Shown here: piece by piece, positions 42,260 to 51,258 of the stretch
How the letters are laid out: each line of letters opens with the position of its first letter
Numbering within the stretch: position 1 is the stretch's first letter
Assembly (NCBI RefSeq): GCF_006385705.1
Contig: NZ_VFRQ01000003.1
Location: forward strand, 399,927-463,926
Direction: 5' to 3'
DNA: 64,000 bases
Source of the DNA: Pontibacter mangrovi
GTDB lineage: Bacteria > Bacteroidota > Bacteroidia > Cytophagales > Hymenobacteraceae
Notes under the pieces: generated by a model
The model's database searches: none
What the model was told of the DNA's origin: nothing
The model's input: only the letters and a program-made list of their open reading frames with translations
Translations under genes and position numbers: made by a program

Positions 42260-44893
42260 CTACCGCACCCCGGCTTTTTGTTTATCCTGCAGCAGTAGTT
42301 TCAGCTCGTTCAGCTTCAGCAGGGCCTCCACCGGCGTAATGGTATTGATGTCCAGCTGCTCCATCAGCTCTTTAACCCGTTCCAGCTGCGGGTCGTGCAG
42401 CTCGAACATGCTGAGTTGGAAGTTGTTTTTCGGAGCAGACTTCATCTTCTGCTGCGGGGCCTGCTCCGATACTTTCTCCTTCTCCAGGTGATGCATGATC
42501 TCATCGGCGCGCAGCACCACGTTGTTCGGCATACCGGCCATCTGCGCCACGTGTATACCGAAGCTGTGCTCGCTGCCGCCCGGCACCAGCTTGCGCATGA
42601 ACAGGATCTTACCGCCCGCCTCGCGCACCGACACGTTGAAGTTCTTCACGCGCGGCAGCTCCTCGGCCAGTTGGTTCAGCTCGTGGTAGTGCGTGGCGAA
42701 AAGAGTTTTTGCTTTATACTTGGGGTGGTTGTGCAGGTGCTCCACAATGGCCCAGGCAATGGAAATACCGTCGTAGGTGCTGGTGCCGCGCCCGATCTCG
42801 TCCATCAGCACCAGGCTGCGGTCCGAGAGGTTGTTCAGGATGCTGGCTGTCTCGGTCATCTCCACCATAAACGTAGACTCGCCCTTAGACAAGTTATCCG
42901 AGGCACCCACACGGGTAAAGATCTTGTCGATGATACCGATTTTGGCGGCCTCTGCGGGCACGAAGCACCCGATCTGCGCCATCAGCACGATCAGGGCCGT
43001 CTGGCGCAGCAGCGCGCTTTTACCGGCCATGTTCGGCCCCGTGATGATGATCACCTGCTGCTCCTCGTTATCCAGGAAGATATCGTTGGGCACGTAGGTC
43101 TCGCCCAGCGGCAGTTGCTTCTCGATCACCGGGTGGCGGCCTTTTTTGATGTCCAGCACATGGCTGTCGCTTACCTCCGGCTTCACGTAATTGTTGGCCG
43201 CGGCGATGCCGGCAAAGGCGCTTAGGCAGTCGATCACGCCGATCACCTTGGCGTTTTGCTGCACCTGCGCCACATAGTCCATGGCCTGTAGCACCAGCTC
43301 GTTAAAGAGGCTGTACTCGATGGTAAAGATGCGCTCCTCGGCGTTCAGGATCTTCTCCTCATAGGTCTTCAGCTCCTCGGTGATGTAGCGCTCGGCGTTC
43401 ACCAGCGTCTGCTTGCGTATCCAGCTAGCCGGCACTTTATCTTTGTGCGCATTGCTTACCTCCAGGTAATAGCCAAATACCTTGTTATAGGCGATTTTAA
43501 GGGAGCTGATGCCCGTATTCTTGATCTCCCGCTGCTGCACCTGCGCCAGGTAATCCTTGCCCGAAAAGGCGATGGCACGCAGCTCGTCCAGCTCCTCGTT
43601 CACGCCCTCGTTGATCATGTTGCCCTGGTTGGTGAGCATCGGCGGCTCCGGCTTCAGCACGTTGCGGATCTCCTCGCGCAGCCCGTCGCAGGGCGCCAAC
43701 TGGTCGGCCAGCTTTACCAGCGCAGGTATGCCACTGGCGGCAAGTAATTTCTTAATCGGAAGTAAAGCCTCCAACGCCTTCGCCAGCTGCACCAGCTCGC
43801 GCGGGTTCACGCGGCGCACGGCCACTTTCGAGATCAGGCGCTCCAGGTCATTTATACTTTTCAGGTGCCCCACCAGCTCATCCAGCAGCTCGCGGTGCTG
43901 TGTCAGGGCCTCCACCGTGTCCAGGCGGCGGCGGATCTGGGTTACGTCTTTCAACGGCAGCACCACCCATTTCTTCAGCAGACGGGCACCCATCGGTGTT
44001 ACGGTCTGATCGAGCACGTTGATCAGCGGCACGCCCTCCGGGTGCTGCGGGTACACCAGCTCCAGGTTGCGCACCGTAAAGCGGTCGAGCCACACATACT
44101 TATCCTCCTCCAGGCGGGAGATGGTGGCGATGTGGCTGATCTCGTTGTGCTGCGTTTCGGAAAGGTAGTGCAGGATGCACCCGGCCGAGATAATCGCCTC
44201 CTGCATCCCCTCAATGCCAAAGCCCTTTAGCGAGGCGGTGCCAAACTGCCGCGTCAGCGACTCGTAGGCATAGTCATACTTGAACACCCACTCCTCCAGC
44301 GCATAGTAGCGGAAGTCGGGGCCATAGCGCTCGGTAAAGGTTTCTTTCTCGCGCTTGCAGAACAGCACCTCGGCCGGGGCCAGGCTCTGCAGCAGCTTAC
44401 CGATATAATTTTTATCGCCTTGCGCCGTGATGAACTCGCCCGTGGAAACATCCAGGAAAGAAACGCCCGTCTCGGTTTTACCGAAATGTACGGCAGCGAG
44501 GTAATTGTTGCTGCGGCGCTCCAGCACCTGGTCGTTAAAGGACACGCCCGGCGTTACCAGCTCCGTCACACCGCGCTTCACGATGCCTTTTACTGTTTTG
44601 GGGTCTTCGAGCTGGTCGCAGATGGCCACGCGCTCGCCGGCACGCACCAGCTTGGGCAGGTACGTATCTAAAGAGTGATGCGGAAAACCGGCCAGGGCCG
44701 TTTCGGAGGCCGAGCCGTTGCCGCGCTTGGTTAGTACGATGTCCAGAATCTTACTTGCCTTGATGGCGTCCTCGCCGAAGGTTTCGTAAAAGTCCCCTAC
44801 CCTGAACAGCAGCAGCGCCCCCGGATGCTTCGCCTTTATGGCGTTGTATTGCTTCATCAGTGGCGTTACCGTGCCTTTGCCTTCTCCTTTCAT
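42260..44893 (-). CDS. mutS: DNA mismatch repair protein MutS
   Basis: An 877-residue mismatch sensor. The N-terminal mismatch-binding motif is present (GDFYETFGEDA, Phe-x-Glu, about residues 32-42). Core and lever domains follow, and the ATPase domain has GPNMAGKSALLRQ (Walker A), LVLMDEIGRGTSTYDGISIA (Walker B and signature) and FATHYHEL. MutS recognises mispairs and recruits MutL. The C-terminal tail contains the dimer/tetramer helix region. It is a single leftward gene; ATG 44893 gives the standard start TPLMKQYNAIK. Confidence 0.97.
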   Translation of the reverse strand: MKGEGKGTVTPLMKQYNAIKAKHPGALLLFRVGDFYETFGEDAIKASKILDIVLTKRGNGSASETALAGFPHHSLDTYLPKLVRAGERVAICDQLEDPKTVKGIVKRGVTELVTPGVSFNDQVLERRSNNYLAAVHFGKTETGVSFLDVSTGEFITAQGDKNYIGKLLQSLAPAEVLFCKREKETFTERYGPDFRYYALEEWVFKYDYAYESLTRQFGTASLKGFGIEGMQEAIISAGCILHYLSETQHNEISHIATISRLEEDKYVWLDRFTVRNLELVYPQHPEGVPLINVLDQTVTPMGARLLKKWVVLPLKDVTQIRRRLDTVEALTQHRELLDELVGHLKSINDLERLISKVAVRRVNPRELVQLAKALEALLPIKKLLAASGIPALVKLADQLAPCDGLREEIRNVLKPEPPMLTNQGNMINEGVNEELDELRAIAFSGKDYLAQVQQREIKNTGISSLKIAYNKVFGYYLEVSNAHKDKVPASWIRKQTLVNAERYITEELKTYEEKILNAEERIFTIEYSLFNELVLQAMDYVAQVQQNAKVIGVIDCLSAFAGIAAANNYVKPEVSDSHVLDIKKGRHPVIEKQLPLGETYVPNDIFLDNEEQQVIIITGPNMAGKSALLRQTALIVLMAQIGCFVPAEAAKIGIIDKIFTRVGASDNLSKGESTFMVEMTETASILNNLSDRSLVLMDEIGRGTSTYDGISIAWAIVEHLHNHPKYKAKTLFATHYHELNQLAEELPRVKNFNVSVREAGGKILFMRKLVPGGSEHSFGIHVAQMAGMPNNVVLRADEIMHHLEKEKVSEQAPQQKMKSAPKNNFQLSMFELHDPQLERVKELMEQLDINTITPVEALLKLNELKLLLQDKQKAGVR

Positions 44894-44979
44894 ACTTCCT
44901 TTATATTGAATGCTACATGGTTAAATGGTTAACTCTGCAGCTGATTTTATACTTTGTAATTGATGTTCGGGAATGGACT

Positions 44980-45012
44980 TAACCCACCCCTAACCCCTCC
45001 GAGGAGGGGAAT
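44980..45012 (+). repeat. G/C-rich intergenic repeat
   Basis: AACCCACCCCTAACCCC followed by TCCGAGGAGGGG, the inverted form of the unit at 8867-8898. Confidence 0.65.
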
Positions 45013-45032
45013 TTATACTTATTGATTATGCT

Positions 45033-45160
45033 GTTCCGGATTTGCAATCCGGAACTTTGCTACCTGCGGATTTGCAACCCACTTTCCTGCCAATAGCCGC
45101 CGCCTTCGCTATTGCGGATTACAAATCCGCAGCCACTATACTTTCGGATTGCAAATCAGA
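45033..45160 (+). repeat. REP-like palindromes (GGATTTGCAATCC type)
   Basis: A cluster of four related palindromic units. The first is perfect with arms GTTCCGGATT/AATCCGGAAC around TGC (45033-45055); then a half unit GCGGATTTGCAA (45066), TGCGGATT-ACA-AATCCGCA (45113-45131) and CGGATTGCAAATC (45144). Such clusters are typical of REP sequences mobilised by RAYT transposases. The stretch 44894-45320 has no gene. Confidence 0.65.
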
Positions 45161-45228
45161 AAGAGCGTTCTTTTTAAACTATACCCCCAACAATTTAACC
45201 ATCCAATCATTTAACAATTAAGTCACCG

Positions 45229-45260
45229 TTTGACTTTTGCCCAAAACCGCCGGACCTTTG
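45229..45260 (+). promoter_or_regulatory. Possible promoter of the SpoU methyltransferase gene
   Basis: TTTG (45229-45232), 20-bp spacer and GACCTTTG (45253-45260), one base off TAnnTTTG, 60 bp before the ATG. Confidence 0.4.
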
Positions 45261-45320
45261 CGGCAGCGCTGGAAACAAAAAGTCTTGTGTCTAATATCTA
45301 AAGTCTAGCGTCTAAAAACA

Positions 45321-45860
45321 ATGCGTAAACTCTCGATGGATGACCTCAACCGCGCTTCGGTTGAAGAATTCAAAAATAAGAAAAAAATACCGTTAGTCTT
45401 GGTGCTGGATAATGTGCGCAGCCTGAACAACGTGGGCTCCGTTTTCCGCACCGCCGATGCCTTTATGGCCGAAAAAGTATACCTCTGCGGCATTACCGGC
45501 AAACCGCCGCACCGCGACATTGAGAAAACCGCTTTGGGTGCAACCGAGTCGGTAGAATGGGAGCACGTGCCGGATACGCTGGAGCTGGTGAAGGAGCTGA
45601 AGGCACAGGGCTACAAGATTGGCTCGGTGGAGCAGGCGGAGAAAAGTATAAAGCTGAACGAGTTCAGGCCAGAGCCGGGGCAGCCATATGCGCTGGTGCT
45701 GGGCAACGAAGTGTTCGGCGTGGAGCAGGAGGTGATCAACCATTCTGATTTTGTGCTGGAGATCCCGCAGTTCGGCACGAAGCACTCGCTCAACATCTCG
45801 GTGGCTACCGGCGTGGTGGTGTGGGATTTCCTGAGCAAAACCCTGGCGCAGCAAGTATAA
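45321..45860 (+). CDS. SpoU/TrmH-family RNA 2'-O-methyltransferase
   Basis: A 179-residue SPOUT enzyme. Motif 1 is LDNVRSLNNVGSVFRTADAF (about 29-48, with the catalytic Arg), motif 2 ALVLGNEVFGVEQEV and motif 3 IPQFGTKHSLNISVATGVVVW, forming the knot that binds S-adenosylmethionine. It has no N-terminal substrate-binding domain, so the target may be tRNA or rRNA. It is a single gene between repeats and a terminator. Confidence 0.9.
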   Translation: MRKLSMDDLNRASVEEFKNKKKIPLVLVLDNVRSLNNVGSVFRTADAFMAEKVYLCGITGKPPHRDIEKTALGATESVEWEHVPDTLELVKELKAQGYKIGSVEQAEKSIKLNEFRPEPGQPYALVLGNEVFGVEQEVINHSDFVLEIPQFGTKHSLNISVATGVVVWDFLSKTLAQQV

Positions 45861-45883
45861 ACAGCCTGAACTATACTATCGTG

Positions 45884-45913
45884 GAGCGCCGGCTGCGGCT
45901 GGCGCTCTTTTTT
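45884..45913 (+). terminator. Rho-independent terminator after the methyltransferase gene
   Basis: Stem GAGCGCC/GGCGCTC with GC-rich loop and a run of T residues. Confidence 0.75.
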
Positions 45914-46128
45914 ATGCCCGCTCCCAAACAAGCCTGCCAAGGGCTCTTACAAAATAGCGCAGGCGATCTCTTCCCTTGCGATTCCGGATTTTCACGGAAA
46001 AATACACATCCATTTTAAACCTTCGCCCGCCTCGCTTGTCGCACTATAGCAGCGAGGGCTTACCCGCCCCTCTTGCGAAGTGCCTTTTCCCATAACCGTG
46101 GCTATAGCCCACGCTCTTATTTAAAACT

Positions 46129-48618
46129 ATGATGAAGACTTACTTGCAATTTGCACTTTCCTTCCTGTTTATACTTTGCCCGCTGGCACTATCGGCGCAG
46201 AACCAGCCTAGTGGCAAGGTAAGCGGTACGCTGGTAGAGGCCGGCAACTTCAAGCCGGTGGGCTTTGCCAACGTCGTGCTACTCTCCCTCCCCGACTCCA
46301 GCCTCGTGACCGGCGCCACCACCGATGTGGATGGCCTGTTCATACTTGAAAGGATTCCCGCCGGGCGCTATGTGCTGCGTGCCTCCATGGTGGGCTACCC
46401 CACCAAGTATGTTTCCGGCATCAGCATCACGCCAGAGAAGCCCGAGGCGGCCCTGGGCAACATCACCTTAAGCGCTGCCTCTACGCAGCTGAGCGAGGTG
46501 GAAGTGGTAGCGCAGCGGCAGATCGTGGACTACCAACTGGACAAGAAGGTGGTGAACGTGAGCCAGGACCTGGCGGCGCAGAGCGGCACGGTGGCAGAAG
46601 TGATGCAGAACCTGCCCTCCGTGGACGTGGACATAGACGGCAACGTGAGCATGCGCGGCAGCTCCAACGTCACCATTTTGATCGATGGCAAGCGGTCGGC
46701 GCTGTCGGAGCTGACGATGGACCAGATTCCGGCTAACATGATCGAGAGCATCGAACTCATCACCAACCCCTCCTCCAAGTATAACCCGGAGGGAACCTCG
46801 GGCATTATCAACCTGGTGCTGAAGAAGGAGAAGAAACCTGGCTTTAACGGCGTCGCCTCGGTTACAGCCGGCACCTACGACAACTACAACACCTCGCTCA
46901 ACCTCAACTACAGGTATGATAAATGGTCGTTGAACGGCGGTTACGATTTCAGGCACCGCACCCGGCCCGGCACTCGGAAAAACAATACCACCAACTTTTA
47001 CCTGAACGATGCCGGCCAAATAGACAGCACCAGCTACCGCCTGCAGGAGGGCGAGCGCAACAGCACCGACCTCTCCCACAACTTCCGTTTCGGTGCGGAC
47101 TACTACCTCACGCCCCGCCACACGTTGTCTGCCTCGGCATTATACCGCTTTGGCCAGGATGAAGAATACGAAGACATCTTTTATCGCTTTCTGGACGAGA
47201 ACCGGGTGCTTCAGAATACGAGCATCCGCAACACCAGCGAAACAGAAGACGAGAAGGCCATGGACCTGACGCTGGGCTACCGCCAGACTTTCGACCGCAA
47301 AGGCCAGGAGCTAACCGCCGACGTGGTGTACAATACCAATGTGGACGATGAGGTGGCATTGTTTAAGGAAAGAGAAGTGGGCGACAACCAAAATACAGAG
47401 GTACAGGAAACGCTGGTGGATGACGGCAACTATGAGTTTGTAACCAAGGCCGATTATGTGCACCCTTTCTCGGAAGATAGCCGCCTGGAGGCTGGCTTCC
47501 GGACCTCTTTTGAGCGGCTGGACGAGGACTCCCGCTTCTTTAACTTAAACGAAGAAACCGGGACCATGGAGTATGACATGAACCAGAGCAACCACTTTGT
47601 GTACGACGAGCAGGTATACTCGGTGTACACCAACTACAGCAACAGGTTTAAAAGTATAACCTACCAGCTGGGCGTGCGTGCCGAGCAGACGCTGACAAAG
47701 GCAGACCAGCGCACCTCTAACGAAGTATACAACAACAATTACTTCAGCCTCTTCCCAACCTTTTTTATCACCAACGATTTTGATGAGGACAACAAGGTGC
47801 AGTTCAGCTACAGCCGCCGCATCAACAGGCCGCGCAGCCGCTTCCTGAATCCCTTCGTGGACCAGTCTGACAGGTACAATTTATACTATGGTAACCCAAA
47901 CCTGAACCCGGAGTTCGTGAACTCGCTGGAGCTGGGCTACCTGCGTTACTGGGGCCAGGCCTCGCTAAATGCCACCGTTTTCTACCGCCACACCACTGAT
48001 GAGATCGAGCGATTCAGGGAATCTACTGTAGTTATTTTAAATCCTAACAGCGTGGATCCTGATACTATACCTGCCACCGAAACAACTTTCATCAACCTCT
48101 CGGACAACACCTCTTATGGCTTTGAGTTAGGGATGGACTACCCTGTTACCAAATGGTGGAAAGTGAACGCGAGCTGGTCGGGGTTTAGAACGCAGCTGAG
48201 CACCACCCAAAACGACACCGAACTGAGCAGCACCCAGTTCAGCTGGAGCTCCAGGCTAAACTCCAACATGACCGTGTGGAAAGATCTGGATATACAACTG
48301 TCGGCTTTCTACCGCGCGCCCCGGAACGATATACAGGGGAGAATGGAAGAGATGTTCAGTGCCGATTTTGGTATGAAGAAGGACGTGCTGAAGAAGAACG
48401 GCACCATCTCGCTGCGCGTGTCGGACCTGTTCAACACCCGCCAGTTCAATTTCCTGAGCTACGGCCCTGAGTTCCGCTCCGAGATTGAGAACCGCCGCCA
48501 GAGCCGTATCGTGTACCTGGGCTTCACCTACCGCCTCAACAGCGACGACAGCGACCGCCGCAACCGCCGAGATAACCGTGAAGAGCAGAATGGCGGTGGG
48601 AATGAGGATGAGTTTTAG
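46129..48618 (+). CDS. TonB-dependent receptor-like outer-membrane protein
   Basis: An 829-residue outer-membrane protein. Signal peptide 1-24 (ending LSAQ), CarboxypepD_reg-like domain to about 110 (SGTLVEAGNFKPVGFANVVL), plug at about 115-220 (VVDYQLDKKVVNVSQDLAAQ-type opening; SMRGSSNVTILIDGKRSALSEL) and a beta-barrel of the OMP_b-brl_3 kind. The C-terminus is hydrophilic (RNRRDNREEQNGGGNEDEF), unlike the first receptor. No SusD partner or transporter is adjacent, so the ligand is unknown. A REP-rich gene-free stretch follows. Confidence 0.85.
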   Translation: MMKTYLQFALSFLFILCPLALSAQNQPSGKVSGTLVEAGNFKPVGFANVVLLSLPDSSLVTGATTDVDGLFILERIPAGRYVLRASMVGYPTKYVSGISITPEKPEAALGNITLSAASTQLSEVEVVAQRQIVDYQLDKKVVNVSQDLAAQSGTVAEVMQNLPSVDVDIDGNVSMRGSSNVTILIDGKRSALSELTMDQIPANMIESIELITNPSSKYNPEGTSGIINLVLKKEKKPGFNGVASVTAGTYDNYNTSLNLNYRYDKWSLNGGYDFRHRTRPGTRKNNTTNFYLNDAGQIDSTSYRLQEGERNSTDLSHNFRFGADYYLTPRHTLSASALYRFGQDEEYEDIFYRFLDENRVLQNTSIRNTSETEDEKAMDLTLGYRQTFDRKGQELTADVVYNTNVDDEVALFKEREVGDNQNTEVQETLVDDGNYEFVTKADYVHPFSEDSRLEAGFRTSFERLDEDSRFFNLNEETGTMEYDMNQSNHFVYDEQVYSVYTNYSNRFKSITYQLGVRAEQTLTKADQRTSNEVYNNNYFSLFPTFFITNDFDEDNKVQFSYSRRINRPRSRFLNPFVDQSDRYNLYYGNPNLNPEFVNSLELGYLRYWGQASLNATVFYRHTTDEIERFRESTVVILNPNSVDPDTIPATETTFINLSDNTSYGFELGMDYPVTKWWKVNASWSGFRTQLSTTQNDTELSSTQFSWSSRLNSNMTVWKDLDIQLSAFYRAPRNDIQGRMEEMFSADFGMKKDVLKKNGTISLRVSDLFNTRQFNFLSYGPEFRSEIENRRQSRIVYLGFTYRLNSDDSDRRNRRDNREEQNGGGNEDEF

Positions 48619-48644
48619 TTACCCCAGCCCTCCCCTAAGAACAG

Positions 48645-49079
48645 GGGAGGGAGCTCGGTTCTAGTTGCATGGCAGTGGCTATCGAATTTGATCCCAGTCC
48701 TTGGGTGGGGGTAGGGGCCCTCGACAAGAGCGCCTTGTGCATGTTGCGGTGCCCGCAGGGCAGCCGGAGCAGAGCGGAGGCAGCTTCAGGCACACAGCGC
48801 GATACCCGAGGACGAGGCCTCCCGGCCTAGGAGGGCAGAAAGTACGAAATGAAACGAGTAGGTTGTAAAGCCAGAGGGGTCAGCAGCAGTTAGAAGGGAT
48901 AGCTTGTGTCAAGCTTTAGGAAGCAGTAGCTATCAAAGTATAAATATGCGGACTAGGAAGTCCCCAGCAGAGAAGTTCCGGACTAGGAAGTCCGGAACAG
49001 CAGTGTTTGAAAGTATAGCTTATTTCGTTTCGCCAGAACAGCGGCTAAAGTATAAAGGCGGACACTTGCGCCAGAAAAG
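48645..49079 (+). repeat. Dispersed non-coding element, copy B
   Basis: Second copy of the element at 31795-32131, same orientation. Shared blocks: TGATCCCAG-TCC-TTGGGTGGGGGTA (48689), AAGAGCGCCTT, GAGGCCTCCCGGCCTAGGAG (48814), ATAGCTTGTGTCAAG (48899-48913) and GGCGGACACTTGCGCCAGAA (49058). It is longer than copy A because it contains palindromic units at 48949-48998. No ORF is shared. Confidence 0.65.
48949..48998 (+). repeat. REP-like palindromes (GGACTAGGAAGTCC type)
   Basis: GCGGACTAGGAAGTCC (48948) and a perfect unit with arms GTTCCGGACT/AGTCCGGAAC around AGGA (48975-48998). The arms differ from those at 45033 by one transition, so both belong to one family. Confidence 0.6.
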
Positions 49080-49086
49080 GATTTAC

Positions 49087-49581
49087 CTAAACTTCCTCCT
49101 TCAACTCCAACTCCATCTTAATATCCGCCCGCTCATAAATACTCGGTGGCATGGGCACCTCCACAAACTCCAGGCGCTGGTACAGGTTCAGGGCAGTCTG
49201 CAGGCGGCGGTTCGATACCAGGTATATTTTGCGGGCACCTACGCGACGGGCTCTGTCTACCATGGCCTCGCCCAGCATCTTGCCGATCTTCATACCCTGC
49301 ATCTTGGGGGCCACCGCCATCTTTGCCAGCTCAAACACACCATCTCCATCGTTTAGCAGCGCACAGGTGCCTACCGGCTCTCCGTTAAAGAGCGCCATCA
49401 GAATGTGTCCGCCCTTGTTGATGATGTAGCCTTGCGGGTCGCTGAGCGATTTGTTATCGGCATCCTCCATCACAAAGTATTTGAAGATCCACTCGTGGTT
49501 GAGGTCATAGAAGGCCTGGGCGTAGAATAGGTTAAAATCAACTATCTGAATTGCGGAAGGTGTGTTGTAATGCTGTGCCAT
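49087..49581 (-). CDS. GNAT family N-acetyltransferase
   Basis: A 164-residue acetyltransferase. The acetyl-CoA loop is VAPKMQGMKIGKMLGEAMVDRAR (about 90-112, Q/R-x-x-G-x-G/A form); FELAKMAV precedes it, and KIYLVSNRRLQTALNLYQRLEFVEV follows as usual for GNAT proteins. The substrate is unknown. It is divergent from the 187-aa gene; on the minus strand a TACCTTTG lies just upstream. Confidence 0.88.
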   Translation of the reverse strand: MAQHYNTPSAIQIVDFNLFYAQAFYDLNHEWIFKYFVMEDADNKSLSDPQGYIINKGGHILMALFNGEPVGTCALLNDGDGVFELAKMAVAPKMQGMKIGKMLGEAMVDRARRVGARKIYLVSNRRLQTALNLYQRLEFVEVPMPPSIYERADIKMELELKEEV

Positions 49582-49602
49582 GGTATGCTAACTATCGTAC
49601 TG

Positions 49603-49610
49603 CAAAGGTA
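49603..49610 (-). promoter_or_regulatory. -7 element of the GNAT gene
   Basis: TACCTTTG on the minus strand, 22 bp before the ATG; a TTTG lies upstream at a longer than usual 23-bp spacing. Confidence 0.4.
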
Positions 49611-49685
49611 AAAAACCGCGCTGACATCTGCGACAAAGCCGCCTGCCAATAAAATCCGGAATGCGGGTACCACGTAAAACACCTC

Positions 49686-50249
49686 ATGCACATAGACCTG
49701 CTGCCGAAGCCGATCCTTTTCCACCCGCTCAAGCACCACTTGGGCTATATCCGGGAGTTTGCGCAAGCTACGGCACAGCTGCTGCCGGAGCAGGAGCTGA
49801 TGAGGGCTTTCAGAAGGATCGGCGGTTCGCAGTTAGACCTGTACATCGGGCCGCTCTCGCCTGTGCAGATATCGGAAGAAGTGATCTTATACTTGCAGCA
49901 GCAGAAGGTGCAGGGGCCAGAGGACTTCCGCAGCTTTCTTGCACCCGCGGGCTATCGCATCTGCACCCTCTCCGACCGCTCTGCCTGGGCCCTGCGCTGG
50001 GGCGTGCAACAAGGCCGGCACGTGCACCTGCACCCGGGCCGCTATGCGCTGCACACGCTGCGGGTAAAGGCGAACCACCTAAAAACTGCCCTGGCCGTGT
50101 CCATTGCAAGTATAAAGTATAAACGCTCCGCTAACCTGCAGCTGCTAAACCAGGTGCGCGGTCAATGGCTGGGGCTGTCGCCGGTGCCGGGCTACACTTC
50201 TGATGATGGCCTGGGCAAGGTGCTGGAGCTGGTGCTGCGGCAGGCATAA
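49686..50249 (+). CDS. Hypothetical protein (187 aa)
   Basis: I do not recognise this family. It opens MHIDLLPKPILFHPLKHHLGYIREF and has a His/Arg-rich middle (RWGVQQGRHVHLHPGRYALHTLRVKANHLKTAL), with no signal peptide or membrane segment. The composition and lack of low complexity support a real gene; a longer overlapping frame starting at 49661 is rich in Ala/Gly/Arg and looks like a GC artefact. It is divergent from the GNAT gene and convergent with the pentapeptide-like gene. Nothing in the context shows a role. Confidence 0.7.
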   Translation: MHIDLLPKPILFHPLKHHLGYIREFAQATAQLLPEQELMRAFRRIGGSQLDLYIGPLSPVQISEEVILYLQQQKVQGPEDFRSFLAPAGYRICTLSDRSAWALRWGVQQGRHVHLHPGRYALHTLRVKANHLKTALAVSIASIKYKRSANLQLLNQVRGQWLGLSPVPGYTSDDGLGKVLELVLRQA

Positions 50250-50308
50250 ACGGTGGCAGCGCCCCCGTTGCCCGGAGTGGCTCTGCCAGCACAAGTATAG
50301 CGGTGTGT

Positions 50309-51100
50309 TTAGCGATGCATACTTTGCAACGACGCCAGCGTTACTTTTCTGTTATTCAGCTCCGTATATTTAAAATCATTGTCGCCCTTAAAGCTTGCGC
50401 CTGCCACGTTAAAGCTACCGGAGGCCTTGGCGTATTTAAAGTTGGCGGCACCATCAAAAAGCGCTTTCTCAAAGCTTACGCCGTGCTCAAATTTGGCATA
50501 CTTAAAATTAGCCTCTCCTATAAAAGTGGCACCGGCAAAGCTTGCCTGCTCTGGAAACTCGACGTACTTAAAGTTCGCATCTCTGTTAAAGCGCACGTTG
50601 CTGAAGTTCACGTCCTCTTCAAAATCGGCATACTTAAACAGCGCCTCCTCTGCAAAGCGGCTGCTCACAAACGACACTTCCTCCTCAAAATGGCTGTACT
50701 TGAAGGCCGTCTCCCGCTCAAAAGTGCAGCTCTCAAACAGCACGCTTTCTTCAAAGTTGGTGTTGTATACTTTATTCTGCCTTTTCGTCATCTTCACGCC
50801 GTTGTCCGGGTTAAAGTAGCCCAGCACGTTGCCCGTAAACTTGCAGTTAATGAACGAGATGGGCGCCGTTACGGTGCTCACGTATTCCTCAGAATCATAC
50901 TTGCTGTTGCCCCCTTTTGCCAGTTTCATGTTCTGCAGCCTCGTCATGTCCAGGTCGCCCACAATTTCTGCGTTTTCATAAGATACTGCCTCGCCGCGGT
51001 TTATTTTGGCGATAATGTCAGTGGCATTTACTTTGGTTTGCGCCCAGGTAAAAAGGGGCAGCATGCACAGCACGAGTAGTAGCGATACTTTTCTCATCAT
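50309..51100 (-). CDS. Secreted pentapeptide-repeat-like protein
   Basis: A 263-residue protein with signal peptide 1-21 (ending LFTWAQ). From about residue 60 onward it consists of repeats around xxANFKYxxF, for example DANFKYVEF, EANFKYAKF, AANFKYAKA and DNDFKYTEL. Intervening segments read SFEKALF or NFSNVRF. Phe in the middle of each turn suggests a quadrilateral beta helix as in pentapeptide-repeat proteins, though exported members are less common than cytoplasmic ones. No function can be given. It is a single leftward gene. Confidence 0.75.
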   Translation of the reverse strand: MMRKVSLLLVLCMLPLFTWAQTKVNATDIIAKINRGEAVSYENAEIVGDLDMTRLQNMKLAKGGNSKYDSEEYVSTVTAPISFINCKFTGNVLGYFNPDNGVKMTKRQNKVYNTNFEESVLFESCTFERETAFKYSHFEEEVSFVSSRFAEEALFKYADFEEDVNFSNVRFNRDANFKYVEFPEQASFAGATFIGEANFKYAKFEHGVSFEKALFDGAANFKYAKASGSFNVAGASFKGDNDFKYTELNNRKVTLASLQSMHR

Positions 51101-51203
51101 AGTTTATTTTAAGGTTATACTTTGCAAGCGTTGTTTCATCCTTAAGATGCAGCCCGTGCAGCCAAGGTTGCCCGGGCTTTGAGAAAAATTTCCGCAAAAC
51201 AAA

Positions 51204-51235
51204 AAAAGCGCCACCCTTTGCAGGGCAGCGCTTTT
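51204..51235 (-). terminator. Terminator after lpd
   Basis: Stem AAAAGCGC/GCGCTTTT plus inner CCC/GGG pairing; a long T-run on the minus strand. Confidence 0.75.
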
Positions 51236-51258
51236 CAGTTTTATACTTTATACTTTGC

